From the NCBI GenBank assembly GCA_020845895.1, contig JADLEX010000120.1:1-60095 (forward strand): DNA of 60,095 nt, written 5' to 3'. Numbering within the stretch: position 1 is the stretch's first letter; each line of letters begins with the position of its first letter. Under the pieces are notes generated by a model. It saw only the letters and a list, made by a program, of their open reading frames with translations. It had not been told where the DNA came from and did not search any database. Below are positions 17,386 to 26,380 of this stretch, piece by piece. Made by a program: the position numbers and the translations under genes. The stretch is from Deltaproteobacteria bacterium. GTDB taxonomy: Bacteria > Lernaellota > Lernaellaia > JACKCT01.

Positions 17386-18693
17386 GTGAAACGAATCGCC
17401 CTCGTATCGCTGTTCATCGCGCTCGTCCTGCCTCTCGGGTGCCAGAAAGACGAGTCGGAACCCGAGGACGAGGAATTCCCCGTCATCGGCGACGACGACA
17501 CGGACGACGACATCATCGTTCCGCCCGGCGACGATGACGATTCGGCCGATGACGATGGCGGTGACGATGACGATTCCGACGACGACTCGGACGATGACGC
17601 CGACGACGATTCCGATGACGATTCGGACGACGACGCCGACGACGATGCAGACGACGACACGGTCGAGCCCGAGGCGCGCGCGGACGGCTGGGTGCTCGGC
17701 GAATCGCGCGACGGCGACAAACCCTTCGCCGGACGCATTCAGGACGGCGCGATCGAAACGACGCTCGTGCCGGATAGCGGCAATGTCATTTTGCATGCGA
17801 TGGATTTCGCCGACGAAAGCTGGGGCGTCGCCGTCGGCTGGAACACGAATTCCCTGACCGGAGTCGCGTACAAAATCCAGGACGACGTCTGGACGGCGAT
17901 CCCGATCGACATTCCAACGCTGCTCGGCGAATGGGAACTGCGCGGCGTGGACGTTCTCGCGCCGGGTGACGCCTATCTCGTCGGTCGACAGACGGTGAAT
18001 CCGCTCGGCACGATCGGCCTCGTTCTGCATTTCAAGAACGGCGTCGTCTCGCGCATGACGCTTCCCAACCTCTCGACGAATTTCCGGCTCAACGCCGTTT
18101 CCATGGCGAGCGAGACGCTCGGTTGGTCCGTTGGCCAGAATGTCGTCAGCGGCAAAGGCGTAATTCTGAACTGGGACGGCAACGACTGGCAGCCGTCGAC
18201 CTACACGCTGACGGAAAACGAGGTGGAGTTCCTCGACGTCGTCGCGGTTTCCAACAGCAACGCGTTCGCTGTCGGATACGCGAGGCCGACGGGCGAACTC
18301 AACGTGCGCGGCATTGCGATGCGTTACTCGAATCTGACGTGGCAAAAGACCGGCAACTTTCCCGAAGACGGCGAAAACTGGCGGTTGTCGAATGTGAATG
18401 CGCAGGGTCAGGACGACGTCGTGAGCTTCACGTCGAAGTTCGACAAGATGGAGCACTGGCACTACGAGGACGGGACGTGGGATCGCCGCTCGTATGGGTT
18501 CGACCTCCCCGCGGGCGGCTATGTCACCGGAGCGTCGCTCGTCGATTTCGACAACGGTCTCGTGGGTTTCGCATCGGTCGCGGACAACACGGGACTTGTC
18601 TTCGAGCGCATCGACGGCGTCTGGTTCACCGTGGACCCCTATCCCGAAAACATGGGACGCATCCGCGACGTCTTCACCTTCGCCGTCGAGTGA
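17386..18693 (+). CDS. Asp-rich linker lipoprotein with beta-propeller domain
   Basis: A 435-residue predicted lipoprotein starting at GTG with GGAGG 8 nt upstream. The lipobox LPLGC places the lipidated Cys at residue 19. An acidic, Asp-rich linker fills residues 22-92. The remaining ~340 residues contain WGVAVGWN, LGWSVGQN and NAFAVGYA repeats, as in HCF136/YCF48-like or sialidase-type beta-propellers. It is probably an outer-surface protein with the propeller held away from the membrane by the acidic stalk. No ligand or catalytic residues can be assigned. It converges with the gene ending at 18697 with only 3 nt between the stops. Confidence 0.85.
   Translation: MKRIALVSLFIALVLPLGCQKDESEPEDEEFPVIGDDDTDDDIIVPPGDDDDSADDDGGDDDDSDDDSDDDADDDSDDDSDDDADDDADDDTVEPEARADGWVLGESRDGDKPFAGRIQDGAIETTLVPDSGNVILHAMDFADESWGVAVGWNTNSLTGVAYKIQDDVWTAIPIDIPTLLGEWELRGVDVLAPGDAYLVGRQTVNPLGTIGLVLHFKNGVVSRMTLPNLSTNFRLNAVSMASETLGWSVGQNVVSGKGVILNWDGNDWQPSTYTLTENEVEFLDVVAVSNSNAFAVGYARPTGELNVRGIAMRYSNLTWQKTGNFPEDGENWRLSNVNAQGQDDVVSFTSKFDKMEHWHYEDGTWDRRSYGFDLPAGGYVTGASLVDFDNGLVGFASVADNTGLVFERIDGVWFTVDPYPENMGRIRDVFTFAVE
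17530..17661 (+). repeat. Asp-codon-rich low-complexity tract
   Basis: GAC/GAT codon triplets separated by Ser or Ala codons, encoding residues 49-92 of the propeller lipoprotein. Confidence 0.75.
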
Positions 18694-18696
18694 ACA

Positions 18697-19500
18697 TCAC
18701 AGGCGGCGAAAGACCCTCGCCGCCCACAACCCGAGCTTCCAGAGCTTTGGCCGCGGCGAGACCAGGGCGCGCCCGCGACGCGTCGCGAGACGCAGGTAGC
18801 TGAGCGGTCTCGGGCCGGCGACCATCTCCGACCAGGACCCGCGGTCGATCCACAACGCGGCGTGTAGCGGCGAAAACGATTTTGCGCAAAGGTCCGCGAC
18901 CATCCGATGTTGCCCCGCCCAATCGAGCGGTCCGTCGGCCAGACCGAATGCGTCGAGCGTCGTCATCAGAGTGACTTTCCCCCCCGACTTGCCGAGGATG
19001 AGCGACGTGAACGGCACGCGGCCCTCGAACACAAAAAGACCCACGCACGTTTCGTCAGGCCAAATCCGGTCGATCGCGCCCCGGCCCGGAATTTTTGGGA
19101 GGGACGGCCATCGCGCGATCATCGGATGCCAAACCACGCGCGTCTTCGCCGCCTCGAGCAATGACGAGACGATCCCGAGAAGTTGCTCTTCCCAATCTCG
19201 GTCCATCGCGAAATCGGTCTGCCACGCGTGCATGAATTCGCCGATCGCCTCGATGGGGACAAGCGCGACACGCTCCACGTCGTGCGCTTCTCGTAGCGCC
19301 TCGACGTCGTCGCGATCGGTGTCGAAGTCCACCCCGGGAACGGGGCCGCGTTTGTTGTGAATCGCCTTGACGCACCGCCCGTCCTCGATGAACACGTAGA
19401 GCGTCGGCGCGATCGTGACCCCGCCCCGCGGCGCGAGCCGCATCAGATTTTTCCAATGACGCGAATCGAGATCGACGGCCAGGACATCGCGACTCAGCAC
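18697..19500 (-). CDS. Conserved-looking protein of unknown function coupled to the GH35-like gene
   Basis: A 267-residue protein without a signal peptide or membrane helix. It starts at GTG 19500 and overlaps the last 7 nt of the GH35-like gene (GTGCTGA), a typical coupled start. The open frame extends further upstream, but only as the shadow of the hydrolase gene. Visible segments such as GGVTIAPTLYVFIEDGRC, IPGRGAIDRIWPDETCVGLFVF and LILGKSGGKVTLMTTLDAFG suggest an alpha/beta domain; I do not recognise a family. Close coupling suggests the product works with, or on the same substrate as, the hydrolase. Confidence 0.7.
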   Translation of the reverse strand: MLSRDVLAVDLDSRHWKNLMRLAPRGGVTIAPTLYVFIEDGRCVKAIHNKRGPVPGVDFDTDRDDVEALREAHDVERVALVPIEAIGEFMHAWQTDFAMDRDWEEQLLGIVSSLLEAAKTRVVWHPMIARWPSLPKIPGRGAIDRIWPDETCVGLFVFEGRVPFTSLILGKSGGKVTLMTTLDAFGLADGPLDWAGQHRMVADLCAKSFSPLHAALWIDRGSWSEMVAGPRPLSYLRLATRRGRALVSPRPKLWKLGLWAARVFRRL

Positions 19501-21542
19501 GGCGATTCCCCCATCACGAGGCGAAAGACTCGCACCGTCCACGCGGGCATCGCGATTCGCAGGGCATTGTCGCCGCACAGTTCCTCGCCGGTGCGAAGAT
19601 CGACCAGGCGAGCGGGTGCTGCCGTCTGCATCCCGGCAAGGCGCGCCTCGTCGGTCGGGTTCGCGACGTAGACGATCGTGCGATCGGCGTCGCGCCAGAT
19701 GGTGCGTTCGCACGGGGGATCGACGGGCATTTCCGGCGCGAGTCCCAGATACGTCGTGATCGCCTGCATGCACTCGTTCGCGGTTGAATTCCCGGGCGCG
19801 ATCGGTCCGTTGATGAGCACGAGTTTTCCGGCGCCCGCGGCGAAGACCAGCGTCTGGATGCCGCAGTTCAGAACCTCGATCGGACGGCCGAGAAATCCTT
19901 CGAACGCCGAGAATTCGCTCATCGTCTCGTCGCGGGACGGCGCTTCCGGGCCGATGACGACGGCGCATCCCCGGCGCATCGCTTCGACGAGACGGTTCTG
20001 CAAACCGCGATCCATAAACTCGAAACCCGGGCAGAATATCGCGCGCGACGGACCCGCGATTTCGCCATCGCATCCGTCCGCCACTCGGATCGTCACGCCC
20101 GCGGCCTCCAAGCCCGCCAGAAATGCCCTGCTCACGCGCTCGTGCTCGATCTGCGGACCGTACGTCATGCCGAACCGATCCTCGCGGCAAAGCCCTTCCC
20201 AGCCGACACGCGACTCGAAGGGCATCGGCGTGATCTGCGCGAAGAGATTGGTGACGGAACTCAGCCGGTCGTAGATGCGGGGAACGATCACCGACGCGGT
20301 CGCCTGCCTGCGAAGATCGAAGAGCCGGTGATTTTCGACGAGCGCAACGAAGTCCGCATAGAACGTGTAATGATCCTTGCGGATGCCGCCGCGCCGCGTG
20401 ATCGGCGAACCGTACCAGCGTTCGCGCTCGACGATCATGTACCAGTTGAATCCGCGTAATCCCCACATCATTGCGTAGGGAGTGATGAATCGGTGGTCGT
20501 CGAGATCGATCGGGGTCCATGCCTGATAGCAGCCCGCGCCGAATTCCGGCGACCAGGGCAATCGCGTCTGCCCTTCGAGCGACAACACGCGCGATTTCAC
20601 GACAGCGTTTTCCGTTCGCGGGTGATAGAAATCCATCCCGACCGTTTCGAGCGCGCGCTCGTCGCGCCCGATATTGAAGGGCGTGCGTCCGGACGACGGC
20701 GGCACGTTGTGCGAAAACACGACGTCTCTGATGCCGCGCGACTCCCACTCGGCGCGTATGCGCACAAGTGCGTCGCCGAGCATGCGTTCCTTGAATTCGG
20801 CCCAATCGAGATAAGGACGCAGGTCGTCACGTCGCGTCGCGCGAAACCGGGTCGGCGGCTGGACCGCGCCCGCTTCCGTCGCGTGATGAACTTTTTGCAG
20901 TTCGCGCGGATCGGGATACTTTCCCTTGAGGAAGGCCTTCCACGCCGTCCTTGCGCCGTCGCTGTAATCCAGCTCGAACGCACCGGTGCGAAAAAAATAG
21001 CTGCACTCGTTGTCGCACTGCACCATGACGACGGGGCCGCGCGGATGCAGCATGGGCGCGATCTGTTCGGCCACGACGTCGAACCACGGCCCAAGTTCCT
21101 TCCAGAACTTGTCCGAGGCGTAACTCGGGATCGGAAAACCCATCGGCGGCACGGGGAGCACCACGGGCGCGCCATCGGGCCCTTGTGCCTGAATTCGTTC
21201 GTTTCTCAGGATGCGTTCGGGAAAACCGAAGCCGGAAATCTCGGCGTTGATGTGCGGACCGGGACGGACGATCGCCAACAGGTCGTTCTTTTTCACGAGA
21301 CGCAGGAACTCGCGAAGGTCCTTTTCCGGCGCGAGATCGCCGAAGTCGAACCGGCCCTCCTCGATCTCATGCACCGACCACGGAACGTAGGTGCACACGA
21401 GACGCAGGCCGAGCGCGCGGACTTTTTGCAGGCATTCGTCCCAAAGCGCCCGGGCGACGCGCCAGTAGTGCATCGAGCCCGACAGCATCGGCACGATGGC
21501 GCCTTCGACTTCGAGCCCACGTTCGGACCAGGTGACCGGCAT
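19494..21542 (-). CDS. Glycoside hydrolase of the GH35/GH42-like (beta-galactosidase) type
   Basis: A 682-residue TIM-barrel enzyme. The N-terminal GSMHYWRV, GLRLVCTYVPWSVHE and VRPGPHINAE segments follow the GH35 pattern. A Gln-Cys-Asp-Asn-Glu stretch near residue 178 fits the NE acid/base motif, and LPWSPEFGAG near residue 333 could hold the nucleophile Glu. A Rossmann-like domain follows at ~450-600 (AIFCPGFEFMDRG), as in GH42 and related enzymes. No signal peptide is seen, so it may act in the cytoplasm on imported oligosaccharides. I chose ATG 21542, which has GGAG 5 nt upstream, over GTG two codons earlier. Substrate specificity cannot be read from the sequence. Confidence 0.8.
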   Translation of the reverse strand: MPVTWSERGLEVEGAIVPMLSGSMHYWRVARALWDECLQKVRALGLRLVCTYVPWSVHEIEEGRFDFGDLAPEKDLREFLRLVKKNDLLAIVRPGPHINAEISGFGFPERILRNERIQAQGPDGAPVVLPVPPMGFPIPSYASDKFWKELGPWFDVVAEQIAPMLHPRGPVVMVQCDNECSYFFRTGAFELDYSDGARTAWKAFLKGKYPDPRELQKVHHATEAGAVQPPTRFRATRRDDLRPYLDWAEFKERMLGDALVRIRAEWESRGIRDVVFSHNVPPSSGRTPFNIGRDERALETVGMDFYHPRTENAVVKSRVLSLEGQTRLPWSPEFGAGCYQAWTPIDLDDHRFITPYAMMWGLRGFNWYMIVERERWYGSPITRRGGIRKDHYTFYADFVALVENHRLFDLRRQATASVIVPRIYDRLSSVTNLFAQITPMPFESRVGWEGLCREDRFGMTYGPQIEHERVSRAFLAGLEAAGVTIRVADGCDGEIAGPSRAIFCPGFEFMDRGLQNRLVEAMRRGCAVVIGPEAPSRDETMSEFSAFEGFLGRPIEVLNCGIQTLVFAAGAGKLVLINGPIAPGNSTANECMQAITTYLGLAPEMPVDPPCERTIWRDADRTIVYVANPTDEARLAGMQTAAPARLVDLRTGEELCGDNALRIAMPAWTVRVFRLVMGESPC

Positions 21543-21611
21543 GCGCACTCCGCGCGATCATCTTTGACGCCCAAACGCCGCGTTGCAAGCGAGGGGCGGG
21601 ATTTGCCGGCG

Positions 21612-23291
21612 CTATCGGCCGCCGTAGATCTTGCGGATGAAGTCCTTGGCCTCGAAGCAGTCGGGGTTCACCTCGACGGCGCGCACGAAATACAGTTCCG
21701 CCATTCCGTTGTCGTTTTCTTCGAGATAGATGCGGCCCATCAGCAAGAAGGGCAGATCCAGCTTCGCGTTCGCCCCGATGGCCTTTTGCAGAAGACTGGC
21801 GCCCGCCGCGAAGGGATCGTCGCCGCCGAGGTGATACCGCGCCCATCCGGCATACGCGAGCGCATCGGCGCCCTCATAACCGCGATAGGTGAGTTCGGCG
21901 AAGGCTGCCTCCGCTTCCTTCCAGCGGTTCTCGTCGCAGAAGTTCTTCAACGCCGTCAGGATCGTCTCGACGCTGTCCTCCGCCCCGAATCGGACGTTGG
22001 CGGATTCGAGATCGAGATCGCCGAACCCCTCGACCAGGTCCTCCGCGGGATTCGGGTCGAAGTTGTACCCGGGCGTTCCCTCGATCGAGTCGATCGCTTC
22101 GAGCGAGGTCGTTTCGCCATCGGCGAAGTCCGTAAAGCCGGAGATCGCGGGAGACGGCGCTTGATCGTCATCCACGTCGAAGTCGAAGTCCCCGGGCGAA
22201 GGCGCCGGCGGAATCGTGGGCTCCTCGTCATCGGAGAACTCGATATCATCCGACGCTTCGTCCCCGCCCTGCCCGGTCATCATCTGGCGTTTCAGGCGCT
22301 TGATCTCCAGCAGTTTCTGGAGCCGTTCTTCCAGCGCTCCGTGCGTCAGTTCCCCTTCCTCGATCTCAACGTCCACGCCGGGCGATCGGGGTGCGATTGT
22401 TCCCGAGGCGACCTGCGCGCGGATCCGATCCACGCCCCGCGACGCCTCCTCGAAGAGTCGTTCGAAGGGGTCGGCCGCCCGCTTCGCCGCTCCGTGCAGG
22501 GGTTTCTTGCGGCCCTCGCCGGCAAACTTCAAGAACCCGAGCGTGAGGAGCGCGTAAACGAACGACAACGCGTGCGTGCGCCGCCCCTCCATGTCCGCCA
22601 CGATGCGAGACGGCGTGGCACCCTTGCGGATGGCGCTCATCACAGGTCCCATCTGGACCTTGGCCGCGAGAACATCGGGGTCCACCATCGTGACAATGGA
22701 ATGGTCCTCTTCTCCCTTCGCGTCCTTATCCTTTCGCGGTTCGACCAGCTTCAGCGCGGTGTCCATTCGCTTCGACAACCGTTCCTTGACGATGAGCGGA
22801 TCGTATTTCTCCGCGATCCCCTCGACGATGAAGGTCGCCGCGGTCTCCGGCGAGGTCGATTGCCCTTCGTGCTCGATGGCGCGGTCCTGAAATTGATAAT
22901 CGCCGCGCTTCCACGAAAAGAGTCCGGGTGTGGATTTCCAGTAGAATTCCTCGGCGAGGCGCTCCACTTCCGGACGTTCGATCACCTTCTGCTCGATCAT
23001 CAGGTCGATCGGTCGACGGTCCTCGGCCTTGGCGCGCTTGGTGTAATTCGTCAGTTCGTCCGATGTGATCTGGCCGCGCGTGACGAGGTACTGGGCGAAA
23101 TTCCGATCGCGAAGAACAACCTCGCGATCGCACACGACGCATCCGTCCGACAGGTGGATGACCAGCCGAGCGCCGCCGTCCTGAATCGTCAGGATCCCGG
23201 TCTTCTTCGCCACCAGAAAACCCGCCAAAAGCTTGGCGGGATGAACAGCGTCGAGTTTGCCCTTGATGACGCCCGCGCCCTCGGCGGTCAT
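21612..23291 (-). CDS. DUF4388 domain protein with acidic linker and TPR-like C-terminus
   Basis: A 559-residue cytoplasmic protein. Residues ~8-120 form a DUF4388 domain (KLLAGFLVAKKTGILTIQDGG and LFSWKRGDYQFQDR are typical). A helical middle part leads into a disordered acidic region near 330-430 (FSDDEEPTIPPAPSPGDFD). The end has TPR-like helices (LAYAGWARYHLGGDDP, MGRIYLEENDNGMAELYF). It is the second DUF4388 protein in the window, and its domain order parallels the one ending at 12136 but without a J domain. The start at ATG 23291 is chosen over a longer frame that lacks domain content. Such proteins are thought to be adaptors in deltaproteobacterial regulation; the specific role is unknown. 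Confidence 0.8.
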   Translation of the reverse strand: MTAEGAGVIKGKLDAVHPAKLLAGFLVAKKTGILTIQDGGARLVIHLSDGCVVCDREVVLRDRNFAQYLVTRGQITSDELTNYTKRAKAEDRRPIDLMIEQKVIERPEVERLAEEFYWKSTPGLFSWKRGDYQFQDRAIEHEGQSTSPETAATFIVEGIAEKYDPLIVKERLSKRMDTALKLVEPRKDKDAKGEEDHSIVTMVDPDVLAAKVQMGPVMSAIRKGATPSRIVADMEGRRTHALSFVYALLTLGFLKFAGEGRKKPLHGAAKRAADPFERLFEEASRGVDRIRAQVASGTIAPRSPGVDVEIEEGELTHGALEERLQKLLEIKRLKRQMMTGQGGDEASDDIEFSDDEEPTIPPAPSPGDFDFDVDDDQAPSPAISGFTDFADGETTSLEAIDSIEGTPGYNFDPNPAEDLVEGFGDLDLESANVRFGAEDSVETILTALKNFCDENRWKEAEAAFAELTYRGYEGADALAYAGWARYHLGGDDPFAAGASLLQKAIGANAKLDLPFLLMGRIYLEENDNGMAELYFVRAVEVNPDCFEAKDFIRKIYGGR

Positions 23292-23472
23292 GACACCCCC
23301 AGATCCGCGATGTCCCGGTCGGATCCGCCCGCCGCGATCGCGCACGAATTGTTGGGGGACGGTGCGCGGGTGTCAAGCGTCGATCCCCGCGCGAAACCGC
23401 CGGATTTTTCCGGGTCGCTCGACGTTTCGTTGCCGTCTTGCGGCGCTTCTCCCGACATCCCATAGTGATCGC

Positions 23473-24261
23473 ATGCGTTTAAGTTGCGCCGTCATGTTCA
23501 TGATCGCTCTCGGCCTTACCGCCGATGTCGCTTGGGCCGATTCGCGCACGTTTGAATTGCGTTATCGGTCGGCCCGCGAGATCGTCGATCAGGTCCGCGC
23601 CCTTCTCGGCCCCGACGGCGCCGTCGTCATCGACGAAGCGACCAACACGCTCGTCGTGCGCGACCAGACCGCCGTCTTGCGGGACATTGAAAAGCTGGTG
23701 GCGCGGCTCGATGCGGCCCCGACGCTCTGGACCGTAACCGTGACGCACACGGACGCGCGGGTGTGGTTCGAGGGTGCGAAGAGCGTGGAATTCGTCGACC
23801 AAGGGCCGTGGAGAGTTGCGACGATCCCAAAAGAAGACCAAGCGACCGCCCGCGTCACCTCGTCCGCCGAATCGGCCGCGCGAACATTGCGCCTGCGCGC
23901 CGGGGACCCCGCCGTATTCGCGGTGGGCGATGGAATTCGGATCGACGAAGTCCAGGGGACCTGGTTTGGCCGCCACGGTTTCGGTCTCGATTTGCAGATG
24001 GCCACCGCACGCGCCGAGTTGTCCGTTCGCGTTTCCGGTTCCGGTGAGAACCGCCGACTCGCCATCACCCCTCGCGTCGCCGTCGATTCGCCGAGCGGCC
24101 CTGTCTTTCGCGATCTCGACGGGATCGATGTACCGTTGGCCCCGGGCCGGCGCATCGCGATTTCGATCCGATCCGGCGATGCCCGCGACGTCTGGGGACC
24201 CATCGGCGCGGGTGTCGAATACGCCTGGATGTTCACCGTTCTTCCGGAGAACGCACCTTGA
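23473..24261 (+). CDS. Exported secretin_N-domain protein
   Basis: A 262-residue protein. A signal peptide (MRLSCAVMFMIALGLTADVAWA) precedes one secretin short domain: FELRYRSAREIVDQVRALLG, then DEATNTLVVRDQ and IEKLVARLD, as in the N-domains of type II/III and pilus secretins (NolW-like). The C-terminal ~170 residues look beta-rich and do not contain the membrane-embedded secretin ring domain, so it cannot itself form a pore. It may be a pilotin-like or stand-alone periplasmic ring component. The start is ATG 23473. It overlaps the next gene by 4 nt (TTGA), indicating coupling. Confidence 0.75.
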   Translation: MRLSCAVMFMIALGLTADVAWADSRTFELRYRSAREIVDQVRALLGPDGAVVIDEATNTLVVRDQTAVLRDIEKLVARLDAAPTLWTVTVTHTDARVWFEGAKSVEFVDQGPWRVATIPKEDQATARVTSSAESAARTLRLRAGDPAVFAVGDGIRIDEVQGTWFGRHGFGLDLQMATARAELSVRVSGSGENRRLAITPRVAVDSPSGPVFRDLDGIDVPLAPGRRIAISIRSGDARDVWGPIGAGVEYAWMFTVLPENAP

Positions 24262-24821
24262 AAGCTCATGGCCGCCGGATGTTTTTCGTGATCTCGATGG
24301 TTGTCACGGTCGCTCTGTGCGCTTGCGAGACCGTGTCGAAGCCGGTCGAAACGACTCCCGCTCCCACGCCGCGACCCGACAAACCGATCGTCGTGCAGAC
24401 AGAAACGCCATCTCAAACCGGCGACATGAGCGAGGACGAGGTGCGCGCGTTCCTGCTACGCCTCGAACTCGCGTGGCAGACGGGAGACACAGCCGCGCTC
24501 GAGACGATTTATACGCCGGATGCGGAAATCCTCGTGAACACCGGGCAGCACGCCCGGACGCTCACCGCGGGGGAGTACCTGAAATTGGCGGCGGCGACGC
24601 GCGCACGCCTCGCGGACTATCGCTACCGGGTCGAAGAATCTCGCATCACCGTCGCCGCGGATGTCGCCACGGTGGTCGAAAACATCGCCGAAGAAGGGCG
24701 TGATAAAGACCGCGTAATCCGATCGGACACCGACGCCGCCTACACGATCGTCCGTTTCGAAAATGGTCTTCGCATTTCACGCGTCGAGGCGAAGGTTTTG
24801 ACGGCAACTCCGGGGGAGTGA
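24258..24821 (+). CDS. Small lipoprotein with SnoaL/NTF2-like domain
   Basis: A 187-residue exported protein. The N-terminal hydrophobic stretch ends at a likely lipobox (LCAC, Cys23). A Pro/Thr-rich spacer follows, then an NTF2-like domain at ~55-185 with VRAFLLRLELAWQTGDTAALETIYTPDAEI, the pattern seen in SnoaL and DUF4440 proteins. These domains bind small molecules or act as periplasmic accessory modules. I use TTG 24258, which overlaps the previous stop and has GGAG 8 nt upstream; ATG 24279 is the alternative. It probably works with the secretin_N protein encoded just upstream. Confidence 0.72.
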   Translation: MKAHGRRMFFVISMVVTVALCACETVSKPVETTPAPTPRPDKPIVVQTETPSQTGDMSEDEVRAFLLRLELAWQTGDTAALETIYTPDAEILVNTGQHARTLTAGEYLKLAAATRARLADYRYRVEESRITVAADVATVVENIAEEGRDKDRVIRSDTDAAYTIVRFENGLRISRVEAKVLTATPGE

Positions 24822-24852
24822 CCGTGTCTTCCGACCGGCGGCACCTGCCGGT

Positions 24853-25326
24853 TCAACCGCGCCGGCGATCGCGAATCGCGCGATCGGTTTCGCGGCGATC
24901 CTGCTCCTCGCGCATCGCCTCGCGTTTGTCGCCGAAGGTTTTGCCCTTGGCGAGCCCGATCATCAGCTTGGCCCGGCCCTTGGAAAAATAGAGCTTGAGC
25001 GGCACCACCGTGTAACCGCGCTCGCGAACCTTCGTGTCGAGTTTTTCGAGTTCGCGCCGGTGCAACAACAGCTTGCGCTGGCGGAACGGTTCGTGATTCG
25101 TATAGCCGCCGTGGGAATACGGCGGGATGTGAACATCGACGAGCCAAGCCTCGCCGTTCCGAATATCGACGTACCCCTCCTGCAGGCTGGCGTGACCCTC
25201 GCGCAGCGACTTGACCTCGGTGCCGGTGAGCACAAGGCCGGCTTCGAACTGCTCCACTATGTGGAAGTCGTGAAACGCCTTGCGATTCCCGGCGATCATT
25301 TTTTCGCCGGACGGTTTGTCGGTCAT
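24853..25326 (-). CDS. smpB: SsrA-binding protein SmpB
   Basis: A 157-residue protein with the complete SmpB fold: NRKAFHDFHIVEQFEAGLVL, GTEVKSLREG and HIPPYSHGGYTNHEP are diagnostic. The positively charged C-terminal tail (DRRETDRAIRDRRRG) enters the ribosomal decoding centre. SmpB delivers tmRNA to stalled ribosomes for trans-translation. It is the last gene of the tmk-holB-ricT-ricT-smpB group and starts 15 nt after the stop of the second ricT copy. No tmRNA gene was seen next to it. Confidence 0.96.
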   Translation of the reverse strand: MTDKPSGEKMIAGNRKAFHDFHIVEQFEAGLVLTGTEVKSLREGHASLQEGYVDIRNGEAWLVDVHIPPYSHGGYTNHEPFRQRKLLLHRRELEKLDTKVRERGYTVVPLKLYFSKGRAKLMIGLAKGKTFGDKREAMREEQDRRETDRAIRDRRRG

Positions 25327-25341
25327 GTTCGGATCGTGACG

Positions 25342-26247
25342 TCAGTTCACGTCGGTCGTCGAGGGGTCCGGCGGATCGTCGGAAGTCGCGTCGCCCAAAA
25401 CCCCGTCGGGTTCGTCGGGCGCCTCGTCTACCACAGTCGGCGCGACTTGACCACCGGAAGCGTCGAATCGGCGCACCTCACCGGGCTCGAACGGCGTCTC
25501 GCGGCCTTCGTCGAGCACGACGAGCACCTTGCCGCCGATGGGATCGTGCCGCGTCACCCGCCCGATGCCTTGCGGCGTGTGGCAGCGCTTGCCGACCTTG
25601 GGCAGTCCCTTTGAAAACGAGCAGTAGAAGTCATGCTCGTAACGCAGGCAGCATTTGAGCCGTCCGCACACACCCGACACCTTCGCGTCGTTGAGCGCGA
25701 GGCACTGGTCCTTGGCCATTTTGATCGAGACGGTCGCAAAGTTGCCGAGAAACATGGCACAGCACAGCTCGCGTCCGCACACACCCGCTCCGGTGAGCTT
25801 TTTCGCGGCGTCTCGCACGCCGATCTGCAGCATTTCGATGCGCGTGCGGTAGCGACCCGCGAGTTCACGCACGAGTTCTCGAAAATCGACGCGGGCCTCG
25901 GCCGTGAAGAAAAAGGTGAGGCGGCTGCCGTCGCACGCGGCGTCGACATCGACGAGCTTCATGGCGAGGTTGCGCCGGGCTGCGGACGTTCGACAGACGT
26001 CGAGCGCCTCGCGCGCGCGTTCGGCGTTGTGGCGCGCGCGGTTCAGGTCATCCGAACCGGCGGACTTGATCACTTTCGGTCGCGACGATCCGTCGTCGGT
26101 CTCCGCGACCTCGTCGCTCACACGGGCGATCGTCGGGCCATGCTCGGCGTCGACAATGACGGTTTCGCCGACGCGCAGATCAAGCGCCCCGGCATCGTAT
26201 TCCGCCGCTTTCCGCTGCCCTTGCAGCACCGCCTTCACCACACGCAC
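25342..26247 (-). CDS. RicT/YaaT-like PSP1 domain protein, second copy
   Basis: A 301-residue cytoplasmic protein. The PSP1 C-terminal domain includes FFFTAEARVDFRELVRELA and the Cys-rich motifs CGRELCC and SGVCGRLKCCLRYEH. In Bacillus, RicT with RicA and RicF forms an Fe-S-containing complex that affects RNase Y and phosphorelay function; the role in Gram-negatives is not established. The acidic C-terminus (DEPDGVLGDATSDDPPDP) is disordered. I chose GTG 26247, since the upstream frame has no domain content. It lies 133 nt downstream of a paralogue with the same motifs, so this is a tandem duplication. Confidence 0.85.
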   Translation of the reverse strand: MRVVKAVLQGQRKAAEYDAGALDLRVGETVIVDAEHGPTIARVSDEVAETDDGSSRPKVIKSAGSDDLNRARHNAERAREALDVCRTSAARRNLAMKLVDVDAACDGSRLTFFFTAEARVDFRELVRELAGRYRTRIEMLQIGVRDAAKKLTGAGVCGRELCCAMFLGNFATVSIKMAKDQCLALNDAKVSGVCGRLKCCLRYEHDFYCSFSKGLPKVGKRCHTPQGIGRVTRHDPIGGKVLVVLDEGRETPFEPGEVRRFDASGGQVAPTVVDEAPDEPDGVLGDATSDDPPDPSTTDVN

Positions 26248-26292
26248 GTCATCCCCATGGTATCTGGAAGATCGGGCACTCCCGACGGAATC

Positions 26293-26320
26293 ACTGTAAC
26301 CGCGCGCGTCCGAAAAACAA
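26293..26320 (-). promoter_or_regulatory. Possible internal promoter before the second ricT copy
   Basis: Read on the minus strand, TTGTTT (26315-26320) and TACAGT (26293-26298, 4/6) are 16 nt apart in the only sizeable gap of this operon, 46 nt upstream of GTG 26247. The match is modest. Confidence 0.25.
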
Positions 26321-26380
26321 GAGTTCCATGTCGAAATTGCGTGGGTCACTCGACCGCGCGTGTTTTTAACATTCCCGGGA

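Noticed and set aside
18697-20805. 702-codon frame on the minus strand read as one long protein
   Set aside because: Only the part from GTG 19500 on is coding-like; the first ~435 codons are an Arg-rich out-of-frame reading of the GH35-like gene.
20493-23465. 990-codon open frame on the plus strand
   Set aside because: It runs antisense across both the GH35-like and DUF4388 genes. Its length only reflects high GC content at third positions; no signal, domain or start site supports it.
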